This document shows positions 36,540-43,558 of a DNA stretch of 64,000 nucleotides, in pieces. Position 1 is the first letter of the stretch. Each line of letters opens with the position of its first letter. The notes beneath the pieces are model-generated. The model worked only from the letters and a program-made list of their open reading frames with translations, searched no databases and had not been told where the DNA came from. Made by a program: the position numbers and the translations under genes. The DNA comes from Microvirga ossetica (GTDB taxonomy: Bacteria; Pseudomonadota; Alphaproteobacteria; Rhizobiales; Beijerinckiaceae): positions 1,178,001 to 1,242,000 of the forward strand of contig NZ_CP016617.1 in NCBI RefSeq assembly GCF_002741015.1. The letters are read 5' to 3'.

Positions 36540-37502
36540 GGAGATCCTCCTGCTTCATCAGAAGCTCTCCATTTTTTCGAAGCAAGACCAAACAGCACCC
36601 GCTTCGCGTTGCGGCCGGTGATCGGCACGGTGGCCTGAGTGCCCTTGAGCGCCCAGGTCGCCCGCAGCGGCGGAAACAGCCGCAACAGCGTCCAGTCGAG
36701 GCACAGCAGCCGATCGCCTCTGTGCCAGCCCGCCTTCAGACGCCGGGTGATGCCCCTTTTTTCTGCGCCAGATGAGGCGCGCGCTCGACATAGACGTAGC
36801 GCGGGCGCTTCCAGCGATAGCCTGCCTCGTGCAGCCGGCGCCGCAGGGTCCGGGGGCTGACCGCGAGGCCCTTCGTGGCCAGGTCGTGCGCCAGCAGCGG
36901 CACCGTCCAGCTCGTGGCCTGATAGCCGCAGCGGCGCGGGTCGCGCGCCAGGGCCGCCGCCAGCCGCCGCGGCGTGAGGGTGTGGTGAAGGCGCGGACGC
37001 CCGCTGCGCGGCCGGTCGATCAGTGCCGTGGCCTCATGCTCGGCCCTGTACTGGGCCAGCCAGCGGTGCACGCTGGAGCGGTTGACGCGGCAGCGGCGGG
37101 CCGCCTCCGCCATAGAATGCCCCTCGGCCACCAGCAGCAGCGCTTCGAGGCGGCGATACACACGGGCCTCACGGGCGCCAGCAAGCGCGGCGGCCAGCCG
37201 CTTGCGATCCGCCTCGTCGAGCCACGTCTCGGGAGAGTGATCATGTCGTTGCATGCTCCCCAGAAAACACCCGCAGCTCTCGCGTTGCAAGACTTATGGC
37301 GGCCTACTTAGGATCTGGGCAAATGGCTCAACCTCACTCATGTCGTGAGAGATGGCTTCGTTTATCTCGTACACGCAGCCTAACGCTACGCCCAGAAGCG
37401 CCCCGATGAATGCCAGCAGTTCGGTGTCCCACTTCTTGCTGGCCGTGGATCTGGTCTTGCTTCGAAAAAATGGAGAGCTTCTGATGAAGCAGGAGGATCT
37501 CC

Positions 37503-37790
37503 ATGCCGAAGACCCGTTTTAAGAGAGAGTTTCAGGATGAGGCCGTCCGCCTCGTTTTGACGAGTGGGCGCTCGCAACGCGCGATCGCCGACGATCTTGG
37601 GGTGAACCGTTCGACGCTCGCGCGCTGGATGGCGGAGCACCAGGATATGCGGCCTTCGTCGGCCCCGCCGCCCAATGAGGATGTCATGGACGAGCTCAAG
37701 CGCCTCCGTCGCGAGAACGAGGTGCTGCGGCAAGAGCGCGACATCCTCAAGAAGGCCACCGCTTTTTTCGTCAAGGAGGGAAGTCGATGA
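37503..37790 (+). CDS. IS3-family transposase OrfA (copy B)
   Basis: 95 residues, identical to copy A OrfA. It has the HTH SQRAIADDLGVNRSTLARWM, a coiled coil, and the T-TTT-TTC slippery site before the ATGA junction with orfB. Because it is identical, one copy must have arisen recently, or gene conversion keeps them alike. Confidence 0.95.
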   Translation: MPKTRFKREFQDEAVRLVLTSGRSQRAIADDLGVNRSTLARWMAEHQDMRPSSAPPPNEDVMDELKRLRRENEVLRQERDILKKATAFFVKEGSR

Positions 37791-38644
37791 GGTTCACGTT
37801 CATCGATGCGGCGAAAGCGGAATTCCCCATCCAGCGCCTGTGCCAGGTTCTTGAGGTGAGCCAGAGCGGCTACTTTGCCTGGCGAAGTCGTCCGGCCTGC
37901 CAGCGTCAGCGCGACGATCTGGTGCTGCTCGCCCATGTCCGATCCGCCTTTCGAGAATCGAATGGCACCTATGGCAGCCCACGGATGACGCGCGAACTCC
38001 AGGATCAGGGCCTGCCGATCGGGCGCCGTCGGACGGCCCGACTGATGCGCGAGAATGGGCTCAAGGCCCGGCAGAAACGTCGCTTCAAGCGCACCACCGA
38101 CAGCCACCACGCCTTTCCTATTGCTCCCAACCTGCTCGAGCAGGACTTCTCGGCCGAGCGCCCGAACCAGAAATGGAACGCGGATATCTCGTACGTGTGG
38201 ACGAGCGAGGGCTGGCTCTACCTGGCCGTGGTCCTGGATCTCTTCGCGCGCCGGGTGGTTGGCTGGGCGGTGAGCGACCGGCTGCACAAGGAACTGGCGC
38301 TCGAGGCGCTGCGCAAGGCTCTGGCGATCCGAAGACCCGGTGAGGGGCTGACCCATCACGCGGACCGCGGCAGTCAATATTGTTCGATCGAGTATCAGGC
38401 CGAGTTGCGGAAGCACGGCATCCGGATCTCAATGTCCGGGACAGGCAATTGTTTCGACAATGCCGTGGTCGAGACTTTCTTCAAGACCTTGAAGTCCGAG
38501 CTGGTCTGGCGCACCGTCTTCCAGACGAGAGCCGAGGCCAGGAAGGCGATCGGTCGTTACATCGATGGCTTCTACAATCCCGTCCGGCGTCATTCGACAC
38601 TGGACTATGTCAGTCCGGCTCAGTTCGAAAGGCTGGCCGGATAG
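37787..38644 (+). CDS. IS3-family transposase OrfB (copy B)
   Basis: 285 residues, identical to copy A OrfB with the same DDE motifs (WNADISYVW, HHADRGSQY, DNAVVETFF). It is complete and overlaps orfA by four bases. It provides the catalytic part of the OrfAB fusion. Confidence 0.95.
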   Translation: MRFTFIDAAKAEFPIQRLCQVLEVSQSGYFAWRSRPACQRQRDDLVLLAHVRSAFRESNGTYGSPRMTRELQDQGLPIGRRRTARLMRENGLKARQKRRFKRTTDSHHAFPIAPNLLEQDFSAERPNQKWNADISYVWTSEGWLYLAVVLDLFARRVVGWAVSDRLHKELALEALRKALAIRRPGEGLTHHADRGSQYCSIEYQAELRKHGIRISMSGTGNCFDNAVVETFFKTLKSELVWRTVFQTRAEARKAIGRYIDGFYNPVRRHSTLDYVSPAQFERLAG

Positions 38645-38722
38645 CTACCAAACCGCTCTCCACTAAACCGAAGCAAATCCAATCTGTTTGAGTGACTGTC
38701 GAGAGCGAGAGACAAAGCAGAC

Positions 38723-39133
38723 CCCTCCGGTGAGACACACTAGGCAGCCTCAACCACCGGCGACTTAGCATTGTTCCCGCAATGATCTTAAGAGGTATGC
38801 CTTCCAGGACGGGTCGGTGCAGGACCATATGGTACTTGATCGGCAAGCAGGGAAAAACTCATGCATCCTCGCCTCCCGCCATCGCAATGACCTGCTGTGG
38901 CACGAAGCTCGAGGGCTTCTAGTCCACCCAAGCGAGCCAGCCCCAAGACCGGGCCGCAGTCGCCAGTTCCTTCCTAATTTGGCATCACAGCAAATAGATA
39001 AATGCATCCGATACCCCGTAAGGGGTAGAACCCAATCGAACCTTGCCCTTAATTCGCCGCGAACCCGGCTAGCCTTCACGTCGGTGTGAAGAGGTGCGGC
39101 CTCTCCATTGTCCTGTTCTGATGGAGGGCAACT
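38723..39133. other. Intergenic region, no confident gene
   Basis: About 400 bp upstream of the DUF6894 gene. Overlapping open frames lack ribosome-binding sites or motifs. No repeat or hairpin stands out beyond the IS3-B flank. I see nothing I can support here. Confidence 0.4.
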
Positions 39134-39481
39134 ATGCGGTACTATTTTCATCTCGTCGGGCCTAACGACGACGTATTCCCCGACGAGATTGGAATCGAAG
39201 CCTCCTGCTTCGAGGCGGCTAAGGCGGAAGCGCTTGTGGCGATCCACGAAATTCGGGCTGATCATGAGGACGTTGATGTGACTTGGCGCGGCTGGCATTT
39301 GGAAATCGCCGATGCCTCGCAAGAAGTGATCTTCACCATTGCACTTGAGCTAAGACGACACCTCCAACATGTGCGGGAGAAGCTGCCTGCAGGCGGAGGA
39401 CACATCGTGCATGCGTTATTCCTTGCGCTCGGACTTGGCCTCGACCAACTCGTTCCAATACTACGGCCTGTTAGCGCTTGA
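39134..39481 (+). CDS. DUF6894-family protein, copy 2, C-terminus altered by IS5
   Basis: Starts MRYYFHLVGPNDDVFPDEIG, the family signature (YYF.L...D...D..G.E). Then comes FEAAKAEALVAIHEIR and a beta-rich WRGWHLEIADASQEVIFTIA. A GGAGGGC purine stretch precedes the ATG. From about residue 109 the frame enters the IS5-family element at 39461 and stops soon after. The normal family length is 70-90 residues, so the core may still be complete despite the IS, with extra Gly-rich and hydrophobic residues. It is related to the protein at 30996-31247. Function unknown. Confidence 0.75.
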   Translation: MRYYFHLVGPNDDVFPDEIGIEASCFEAAKAEALVAIHEIRADHEDVDVTWRGWHLEIADASQEVIFTIALELRRHLQHVREKLPAGGGHIVHALFLALGLGLDQLVPILRPVSA

Positions 39482-40309
39482 GCCAGTCGATTGCTGCGGC
39501 GAGGCAGAGCACGCCCATGAAGGATCGTGCGGTCTTCTCGTAGCGGGTTGCAACGGCTCGCCACTCTTTGAGCCTGGCCCAGAGCCGCTCGACGACATTG
39601 CGGTTGTTATAGATCCAGTCCGGACAGGCCACCGGCGCCTCATTGGACTTAGCCGGGATCGCCGGCTTCGCACCGATGCTCCAGATGTGCTCGCGGAAGC
39701 TGTGGCTTGAATAACCGCGATCGGCCACCACCCAGCTGGGCACACTCGGCAAACTGTGAAGCAGCGGAATGGCGTCAGGCAGCTCGTGCGCCTGACCGGG
39801 TGCAATGCGAAACGCGATGGCGCGTCCGAGCCCGTCGGCGATCACGCAAGCCTTGGTGCCATAGCCGCCACGAGACCGACCAAGCGCTTCACGATGGTCT
39901 CGTTGAGCTTGAGAGCCCCTTTTCGACGAGCCCCGGCGGCCTTCTGATGCGCGCGCACGCTGGTGCCGTCGAGGAAGGTCATCCCGAGCTGGATGCCGCA
40001 CTTCTGTACCAGGTTGAGCAGGCGCTCCCAGACACCCAGACGGGCCCAGCGGATGAAGGTCTGAGCGGCGCGCCACCACGGCCCCAATTCAGCCGGCACG
40101 GCGCGCCACTTGGCGCCGTTCTCATGGCGCCAGAGAATGGCCTCGAACGTCCGACGCAGATCCTGTGGCGGTGTCTTGCCCTTGGGACGGCATTGCTCCA
40201 CCAGTGGCTCCAGCATGGCCCATTGTGCTTCCGTTAGCATGGCTCCTCCTCAGACAGGACGAGCAAAACGCCTCCAGGTGCAAAGGGTTCAAGTCATAAC
40301 AGGCCGTAG
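39461..40309 (-). mobile_element. IS5-family (IS427-group) insertion sequence
   Basis: 849 bp with inverted ends CTACGGCCTGTTA at the left and the same (complement) at the right. It has two overlapping transposase frames joined by a possible -1 shift. No target duplication is clear. The left end lies at the 3' end of the DUF6894 gene. Confidence 0.8.
39471..40240 (-). CDS. IS5-family transposase (two frames joined by -1 frameshift)
   Basis: Frame one, 133 residues: MLTEAQWAMLEPLVEQCRPK, then EAILWRHENGAKWRAVP and the first Asp in MTFLDGTSVRAHQKA. An AAAAGGGG run (39916-39923 complement) lies where the -1 frame opens as SKRGSQAQRDHREALGRSRG, giving the typical GRSRGGYGTK motif. It continues with VVADRGYSSHSF (second Asp) and NRNVVERLWARLKEWRAVAT (Glu). 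Both frames together form a complete IS427-group enzyme. The arrangement fits programmed frameshifting rather than damage. Confidence 0.9.
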
Positions 40310-40387
40310 CCTAAGTCCATTATCCCCTTTCAAATTCACGGGGAAGCCGATTGCATCATCCCGGTGCTCGCGACAGGGAGATCCTCA

Positions 40388-40612
40388 ATGGCCACACCAC
40401 ATTTCACGGATGAGGAGATCACGGCCCGAGCTCGGCAGCTTGCCAATGAGCAAGGGCCGGGCTGGGAGGCCATCGCAACAGAAGAGCGGGTCGGGAAGGA
40501 CACGGCCGAGTTCAGGCACTGGCGAGCGCTGGCCCTAAAGGAACTAGAGGCTGAGCAGCCGACAGTCCTTGAAGTGGAAGCCAGCACGCCCAAAACAGTG
40601 GGGCTAGCTTAG
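40388..40612 (+). CDS. Hypothetical protein
   Basis: 74 residues, MATPHFTDEEITARARQLAN then GPGWEAIATEERVGKDTAEF and an acidic tail. GGGAG precedes the ATG. It is helical and hydrophilic with no motif. It stands alone between IS5 and the small paralog gene, and is likely real. It could be a small DNA-binding-associated or stress peptide, but function is unknown. Confidence 0.6.
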   Translation: MATPHFTDEEITARARQLANEQGPGWEAIATEERVGKDTAEFRHWRALALKELEAEQPTVLEVEASTPKTVGLA

Positions 40613-40644
40613 AGATGCGCAAGAGTCCCACCATATTGGGGAGA

Positions 40645-40830
40645 TCAGCGTTTGCTGCTACACTTCTCTAAGGCGAGCAGCAGAACACCAATATCGTTAC
40701 CGAGAAGCTTGATCGCATTGCGCGCGTACTCACGGAAGCGCTCCTTGCGGCCTGCAGTCTCGTTATCCCACGTGCTTCCTTGCTCGACTTGATGAAGCGT
40801 CTGAGCAACCAGCTCGATCTTATAATCCAT
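40645..40830 (-). CDS. Small protein with REYARNAIKLLGxDIGVLL motif, copy 2
   Basis: 61 residues: MDYKIELVAQTLHQVEQGST then RFREYARNAIKLLGNDIGVL, LALEKCSSKR. It is clearly homologous to the gene at 23221-23445. It is preceded by a small membrane peptide gene in both places, so the two form a conserved two-gene unit. No known function; the LLGxDIG motif might bind a partner protein. Confidence 0.65.
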   Translation of the reverse strand: MDYKIELVAQTLHQVEQGSTWDNETAGRKERFREYARNAIKLLGNDIGVLLLALEKCSSKR

Positions 40831-40885
40831 CTGTGTTCCACCGACGGCCACGACCCGGTCCGCATGTGAGAGGGCTCGAGAGCTC

Positions 40886-41050
40886 TCAATTCGGCGCAAT
40901 GCTGGCGAGCAGAAGACTCGCTCCAATGAACGAGCCGAGCGAGGTGACGAAGAGTACCGAGGCGCGCTGGAACGAGGGGCGGGTGTTGGCAAACTCCTTT
41001 GGATCTGAAACGGCGTCTTGACAAGGTTCAGAAGTTTGTGCGGGTTCCAT
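40886..41050 (-). CDS. Small membrane peptide (leader of copy 2 unit)
   Basis: 54 residues beginning MEPAQTSEPCQDAVSDPKEF, with a hydrophobic stretch RASVLFVTSLGSFIGASLLL that can span the membrane once, ending ASIAPN. It lies 55 bp upstream of copy 2, on the same strand. The corresponding peptide before copy 1 has lost one base. The repeated neighbourhood supports both being real genes. Too small for most gene callers. Confidence 0.55.
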   Translation of the reverse strand: MEPAQTSEPCQDAVSDPKEFANTRPSFQRASVLFVTSLGSFIGASLLLASIAPN

Positions 41051-41295
41051 GAGCCTATCCAGCCTATCAAGAAATGTCAGACGGCAGGAAAACGTTAGCC
41101 GTTCGAACTTATTCCATCACGGAATTTATCAGAATGTTTCAAGAGAGTTGGCTCACAGTCATCGTCGATTGCGGATTCAACATGCGCGTACCCTTAGACC
41201 TAGAGCATCGGACTGGAAATCAGACTCCTGGGGGCTTGGGCTTGTGTGATCTGTGACTCAATCCCTGAAACGGGAGGTGGATCATAGGTCACTGC

Positions 41296-41437
41296 TATTC
41301 CCTCGATCTTCGGGTGCGGGTCGCAGCCTTCCTTGAGGCGGGTCATCCCTCGGCGACATATGCGATCTGTTCGAGACGCCTGAACGCCGGAACTACCTCA
41401 GGGCGGCTGGATATGTGTCGGTGAAATCGTCCGATGC
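41296..41437 (+). pseudogene. IS630-family relic with internal deletion
   Basis: Reads YSLDLRVRVAAFLEAGHPSA, the N-terminal HTH start of IS630-type transposases, then switches to ERRNYLRAAGYVSVK, which is their C-terminal end. The whole catalytic part is deleted. A related C-terminal end lies at 41939-41995. Both flank the SgcJ/SnoaL-like gene. Confidence 0.6.
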
Positions 41438-41872
41438 TCAAGAGGAGGGTTTTCGCGTCCATGTATGCAGCACGAGGTGCCACCCGCTTCCATCCTTCAT
41501 GAAAACATTGGTGAATTGTCCAGTAATCGGTTTGCCACCCGACTCAGCCTGCCAAGTGCCATAGGCATAGCCCATACTGCCGTCCATTTCCGCGCCCTCC
41601 ACGGCAAGCTTGTGCGCTTTCACGCCGCTCTTGAGGATGTTGCCATAGAGGGTTTGGACACCTTCATGACCAGTAACCTGCTGCCCTCCAGCAGACATGA
41701 TGACGGCATCCTTTGTGTAGAACGTCGCGAGCTTTGAAAGATCACCAGCGTTGAAAGCAGCGTCCCAACTTGCCGCAGCGGTAGCCACTTGGCTCTTGAA
41801 ATCCTGGCCGTGAGCCGCGCCAGCTACAAGCATCCCGACAGTTACGAAAAGATACCTCACGCAATGCGCCAT
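41438..41872 (-). CDS. Secreted SgcJ/SnoaL-like (NTF2-fold) protein
   Basis: 144 residues. Residues 1-23 form a Sec signal peptide (MAHCVRYLFVTVGMLVAGAA, cleavage around HGQ). The mature part is an NTF2-like/DUF4440 domain: ATAAASWDAAFNAGDLSKLA followed by FYTKDAVIMSAGGQQVTGHE, then GYAYGTWQAESGGKPITGQF and WHLVLHTWT. The WxxAFNAGD and YTxDAV motifs are characteristic. It is complete and periplasmic. These small cone-fold proteins bind small ligands; enzyme activity is not established here. Its neighbours are IS630 relics, so it may have been carried between them. Confidence 0.88.
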   Translation of the reverse strand: MAHCVRYLFVTVGMLVAGAAHGQDFKSQVATAAASWDAAFNAGDLSKLATFYTKDAVIMSAGGQQVTGHEGVQTLYGNILKSGVKAHKLAVEGAEMDGSMGYAYGTWQAESGGKPITGQFTNVFMKDGSGWHLVLHTWTRKPSS

Positions 41873-41938
41873 GACATCCTCCCTTTCTTGGGAGGTCCGA
41901 GTTTAGCAAAATTTAGCGGCCTGTGACAGGCGCTAGAT

Positions 41939-41995
41939 GAGTGCTGGAACTATCTCAAGGCCGCCAGTAAGGTCGCCAGTTATGCGTCCGTTTAA
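41939..41995 (+). pseudogene. IS630-family transposase C-terminal relic
   Basis: ECWNYLKAASKVASYASV followed by a stop. It matches the conserved C-terminus (ECxNYFxxAGY) of IS630-type transposases. Nothing else of the element remains around it. Confidence 0.5.
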
Positions 41996-42067
41996 CCGTC
42001 CGATGCTTTAGCCGCTATGGTTGATGGGGGAGCAAGACAAATAGCTCTCCTAGAAATGGGGCCAACT

Positions 42068-42205
42068 ATGTTTGAGGCAGCAGCAGTCGCGGTGATTTTC
42101 GGTGTCGGTTATGGTGTATGGCGTCTCGACGGTATCTACCGCGCGATCAGAGGCATTCGGTTCATGATGAATTTGGACCGTGGCCTTGGGGAAGGGAAGC
42201 TATAG
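42068..42205 (+). CDS. Possible small membrane protein
   Basis: 45 residues from MFEAAAVAVIFGVGYGVWRL, a hydrophobic start that could span or attach to the membrane, then DGIYRAIRGIRFMMNLDRGL. A GGGG stretch lies before this ATG; earlier in-frame starts exist. It is short and unrecognised, so only moderately likely to be a gene. Confidence 0.4.
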   Translation: MFEAAAVAVIFGVGYGVWRLDGIYRAIRGIRFMMNLDRGLGEGKL

Positions 42206-42238
42206 GCTTAACGTTGAAATCAGGACGGAGCCCCTCGC

Positions 42239-42406
42239 GTGTGCAATCTATACAGCGTCCACACCACCCAGGCGATGATCCGGCGGGCCTTCGATATCGC
42301 CCGCGACAACGCCGGCAACATGCCGCCCCTTCCTGGGGTCTTCCCTGACCAGATGGCGCCGGTGGTTCGGGTGCACGATGGCGAGCGCGAGCTGCTACAG
42401 ATGCGT
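42239..42406 (+). pseudogene. SRAP (YedK-type) peptidase N-terminal fragment
   Basis: Starts with the catalytic Met-Cys: MCNLYSVHTTQAMIRRAFDI. It continues with the conserved NMPPLPGVFPDQMAPVVRVH and DGERELLQMR. In an intact SRAP protein the Cys2 cross-links to abasic sites in single-stranded DNA, and about 170 further residues follow. Here the sequence changes after about residue 56 to an ISL3 transposase, so it is a truncated gene fused in frame to a mobile-element fragment. Confidence 0.8.
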
Positions 42407-42826
42407 GCTGAACGGATCGGAGACGAACAGCTTCAGCGCGTTCCATCCGCCAGGACTATCGCCCGACTGATGAGCACGGGACGAGACATGCTCTCTAAGA
42501 CGGAGACCGTGACCATCGCCGCCATCGAAAGCGGCGTGCCAGCTCTCGCCAGTGCCCGCGACACGATTGCGGACTTCCAGACCCTGATCCGGAGTGGCCG
42601 CGAGGCTGACCTGACGTCATGGAATGCCCGAGCGCGCCAAAGCCTCGTGACCTCGTTTGCCAATGGCATCGCCAAGGATGAGGCGGCCGTTCGTGCGGCA
42701 ATCACGCTACCGTGGTCGAACGGTCAGACCGAAGGCCAGATCACGAAACTCAAGCTTGTGAAGCGTCAGATGTACGGCAGAGGCCATCTCGATCTCCTGC
42801 AAGCCAGATTGATCGGAGCGGAATGA
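42407..42826 (+). pseudogene. ISL3-family transposase C-terminal fragment
   Basis: Contains ARTIARLMSTGRDMLSKTET, ADLTSWNARARQSLVTSFAN and the diagnostic end AITLPWSNGQTEGQITKLKL then VKRQMYGRGHLDLLQARLIG of ISL3 transposases, including the Glu of the DDE triad (TEGQ). The N-terminal and central parts are absent. Downstream, GGTGCACCAAAACTGCG near 42840 resembles the ISL3 terminal repeat. It is in frame with the SRAP fragment upstream. Confidence 0.8.
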
Positions 42827-43040
42827 CAGTCACGACGACTGGTGCACCAAAACTGCGTCAGAGCCAAACTTCAGAGCTGATTGACATACTAGGCGGCGCT
42901 CGACGCATTTGCTCGCGCGGTTCCGGGTCGATGAAACGGGCACTCTTTCCGAGTCGGCTGAACTTACTTGGCGCTTGGGTGAAGCGCTGCTCTAGGCAGA
43001 CCAAGTCAGGGCCCACTATGGGCTACCTCCCACTACGGAG

Positions 43041-43525
43041 CAGCAAGGCCTCGACATTGAAGGCATCGCGCGTTGTCGGACGATGATCTCGCGCTCGGCC
43101 TGCAGGCCCCGATCCTGGGGGAATCAGAGGCCCCTAAAGACGCCGTTATCCTGCGCATACGGGCGTCTGAGCTCTTCTCCGTGGTTCCAGGGCAGTCTCC
43201 TTCAGTGCGGGTCGCCCGAGTTCGGCTCAGTGGAAAGGCGGGGATCCGCGACTTGGCCGCCCCGCCGGACGGCCGACTGGTGATCCTCTCGGGATCTCTG
43301 CAACAGCATCCGAGCGTCCTGCAAGAGCTTTTTCTCGTCACTCCCAGCGAGCAACCCATCTGGCCAGCACAGATTATCCCGACGCAGATCACTCCGCCGA
43401 GCTCAGACGCCAAGGCTGTGGGGATAGCAGTGCTCCGCGTATCAGGCCGTACACTCTCAATTCTAGTGCTCTTCGAAAATGCAGAACGGGATAAGCCTGT
43501 CGAGCATACGATCCAGTTGCCCTAG
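43041..43525 (+). pseudogene. DUF3616-type protein C-terminal fragment, frameshifted at its 5' side
   Basis: The 3' part reads LALGLQAPILGESEAPKDAV then LRIRASELFSV and GIRDLAAPPDGRLVILSGSL, which matches beta-propeller-like DUF3616 proteins. Just upstream GLDIEGIA (43044 onward) is in another frame, so one base is missing or added near 43070. The larger N-terminal half of the protein is absent; 43041 borders unrelated sequence. The 150-residue remainder from TTG 43073 is probably not functional. Confidence 0.6.
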
Positions 43526-43558
43526 GCCTGCCTCTGGAGGCGATAGGTCCTACATGGC

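Larger units (their letters stand above)
35361..36590 (-). mobile_element. IS3-family insertion sequence, copy A
   Basis: 1230 bp bounded by TGGATTTGCTTCGG and the complement TGGTCTTGCTTCG, with a 3-bp AAC duplication. It lies within the IS630 transposase. Its proteins are identical to those of copy B at 37452-38681, which lies in the opposite direction. Confidence 0.93.
34928..37290 (-). pseudogene. IS630-family transposase split by IS3, with slippery A6G site
   Basis: Part one (37290-36736) is the HTH region, GHSMAEAARRCRVNRSSVHR, then RPRSGRPR. At 36756-36762 a run of six A followed by G lets a -1 shift connect Q-K-K to RGITRRLKAGWHRGDRLLCL, the start of the DDE core (LCLDW). After VPITGRNAKRVLF the IS3 copy A intervenes. 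The frame resumes at GAIDLRSARRVVLIRSHAG and continues with LLSDRASAHTAPQ and LPRQAPELSPMDQLWRELK, the remaining catalytic motifs. The joint removes a 3-bp GTT repeat. Apart from the IS3 insertion the gene seems complete and to use programmed frameshifting. Confidence 0.85.
34931..37308 (-). mobile_element. IS630-family insertion sequence, interrupted by IS3 copy A
   Basis: Terminal repeats: left AGTAGGTCGCCAAAAGT, right (complement) AGTAGGCCGCCATAAGT. Each is flanked by TA (34929-34930, 37309-37310), the fixed target of IS630/mariner elements. Without the inserted IS3 (1230 bp plus a 3-bp duplication) it is about 1.14 kb. It sits in the small membrane-protein gene described separately. Confidence 0.9.
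37452..38681 (+). mobile_element. IS3-family insertion sequence, copy B (inverted relative to copy A)
   Basis: 1230 bp, the same length and identical proteins as copy A but on the opposite strand, 861 bp away. Flanked by a 3-bp ATC duplication (37449-37451 and 38682-38684). It sits in the 5' part of the split membrane-protein gene. The pair forms a large inverted repeat around the right part of IS630. Confidence 0.93.
34842..38715 (-). pseudogene. Small two-span membrane protein gene broken into three parts by nested ISs
   Basis: Three pieces join in one frame on the minus strand. 38715-38682 (TTG start with GGAGGGG nearby) is followed by 37448-37311, then TA, then 34928-34842. Together they encode 86 residues beginning LSLALDSHSNRSTASKKWDT, with hydrophobic segments at about 21-38 (ELLAFIGALLGVALGCVY) and 60-77 (EITAVALASAVLFAAAS) and a stop after RPASS. 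The joins remove one copy each of ATC (IS3 copy B) and TA (IS630). The length is an exact multiple of three with no internal stop, so the reconstruction is convincing. It is a small membrane protein of unknown role, now inactivated. Confidence 0.8.
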
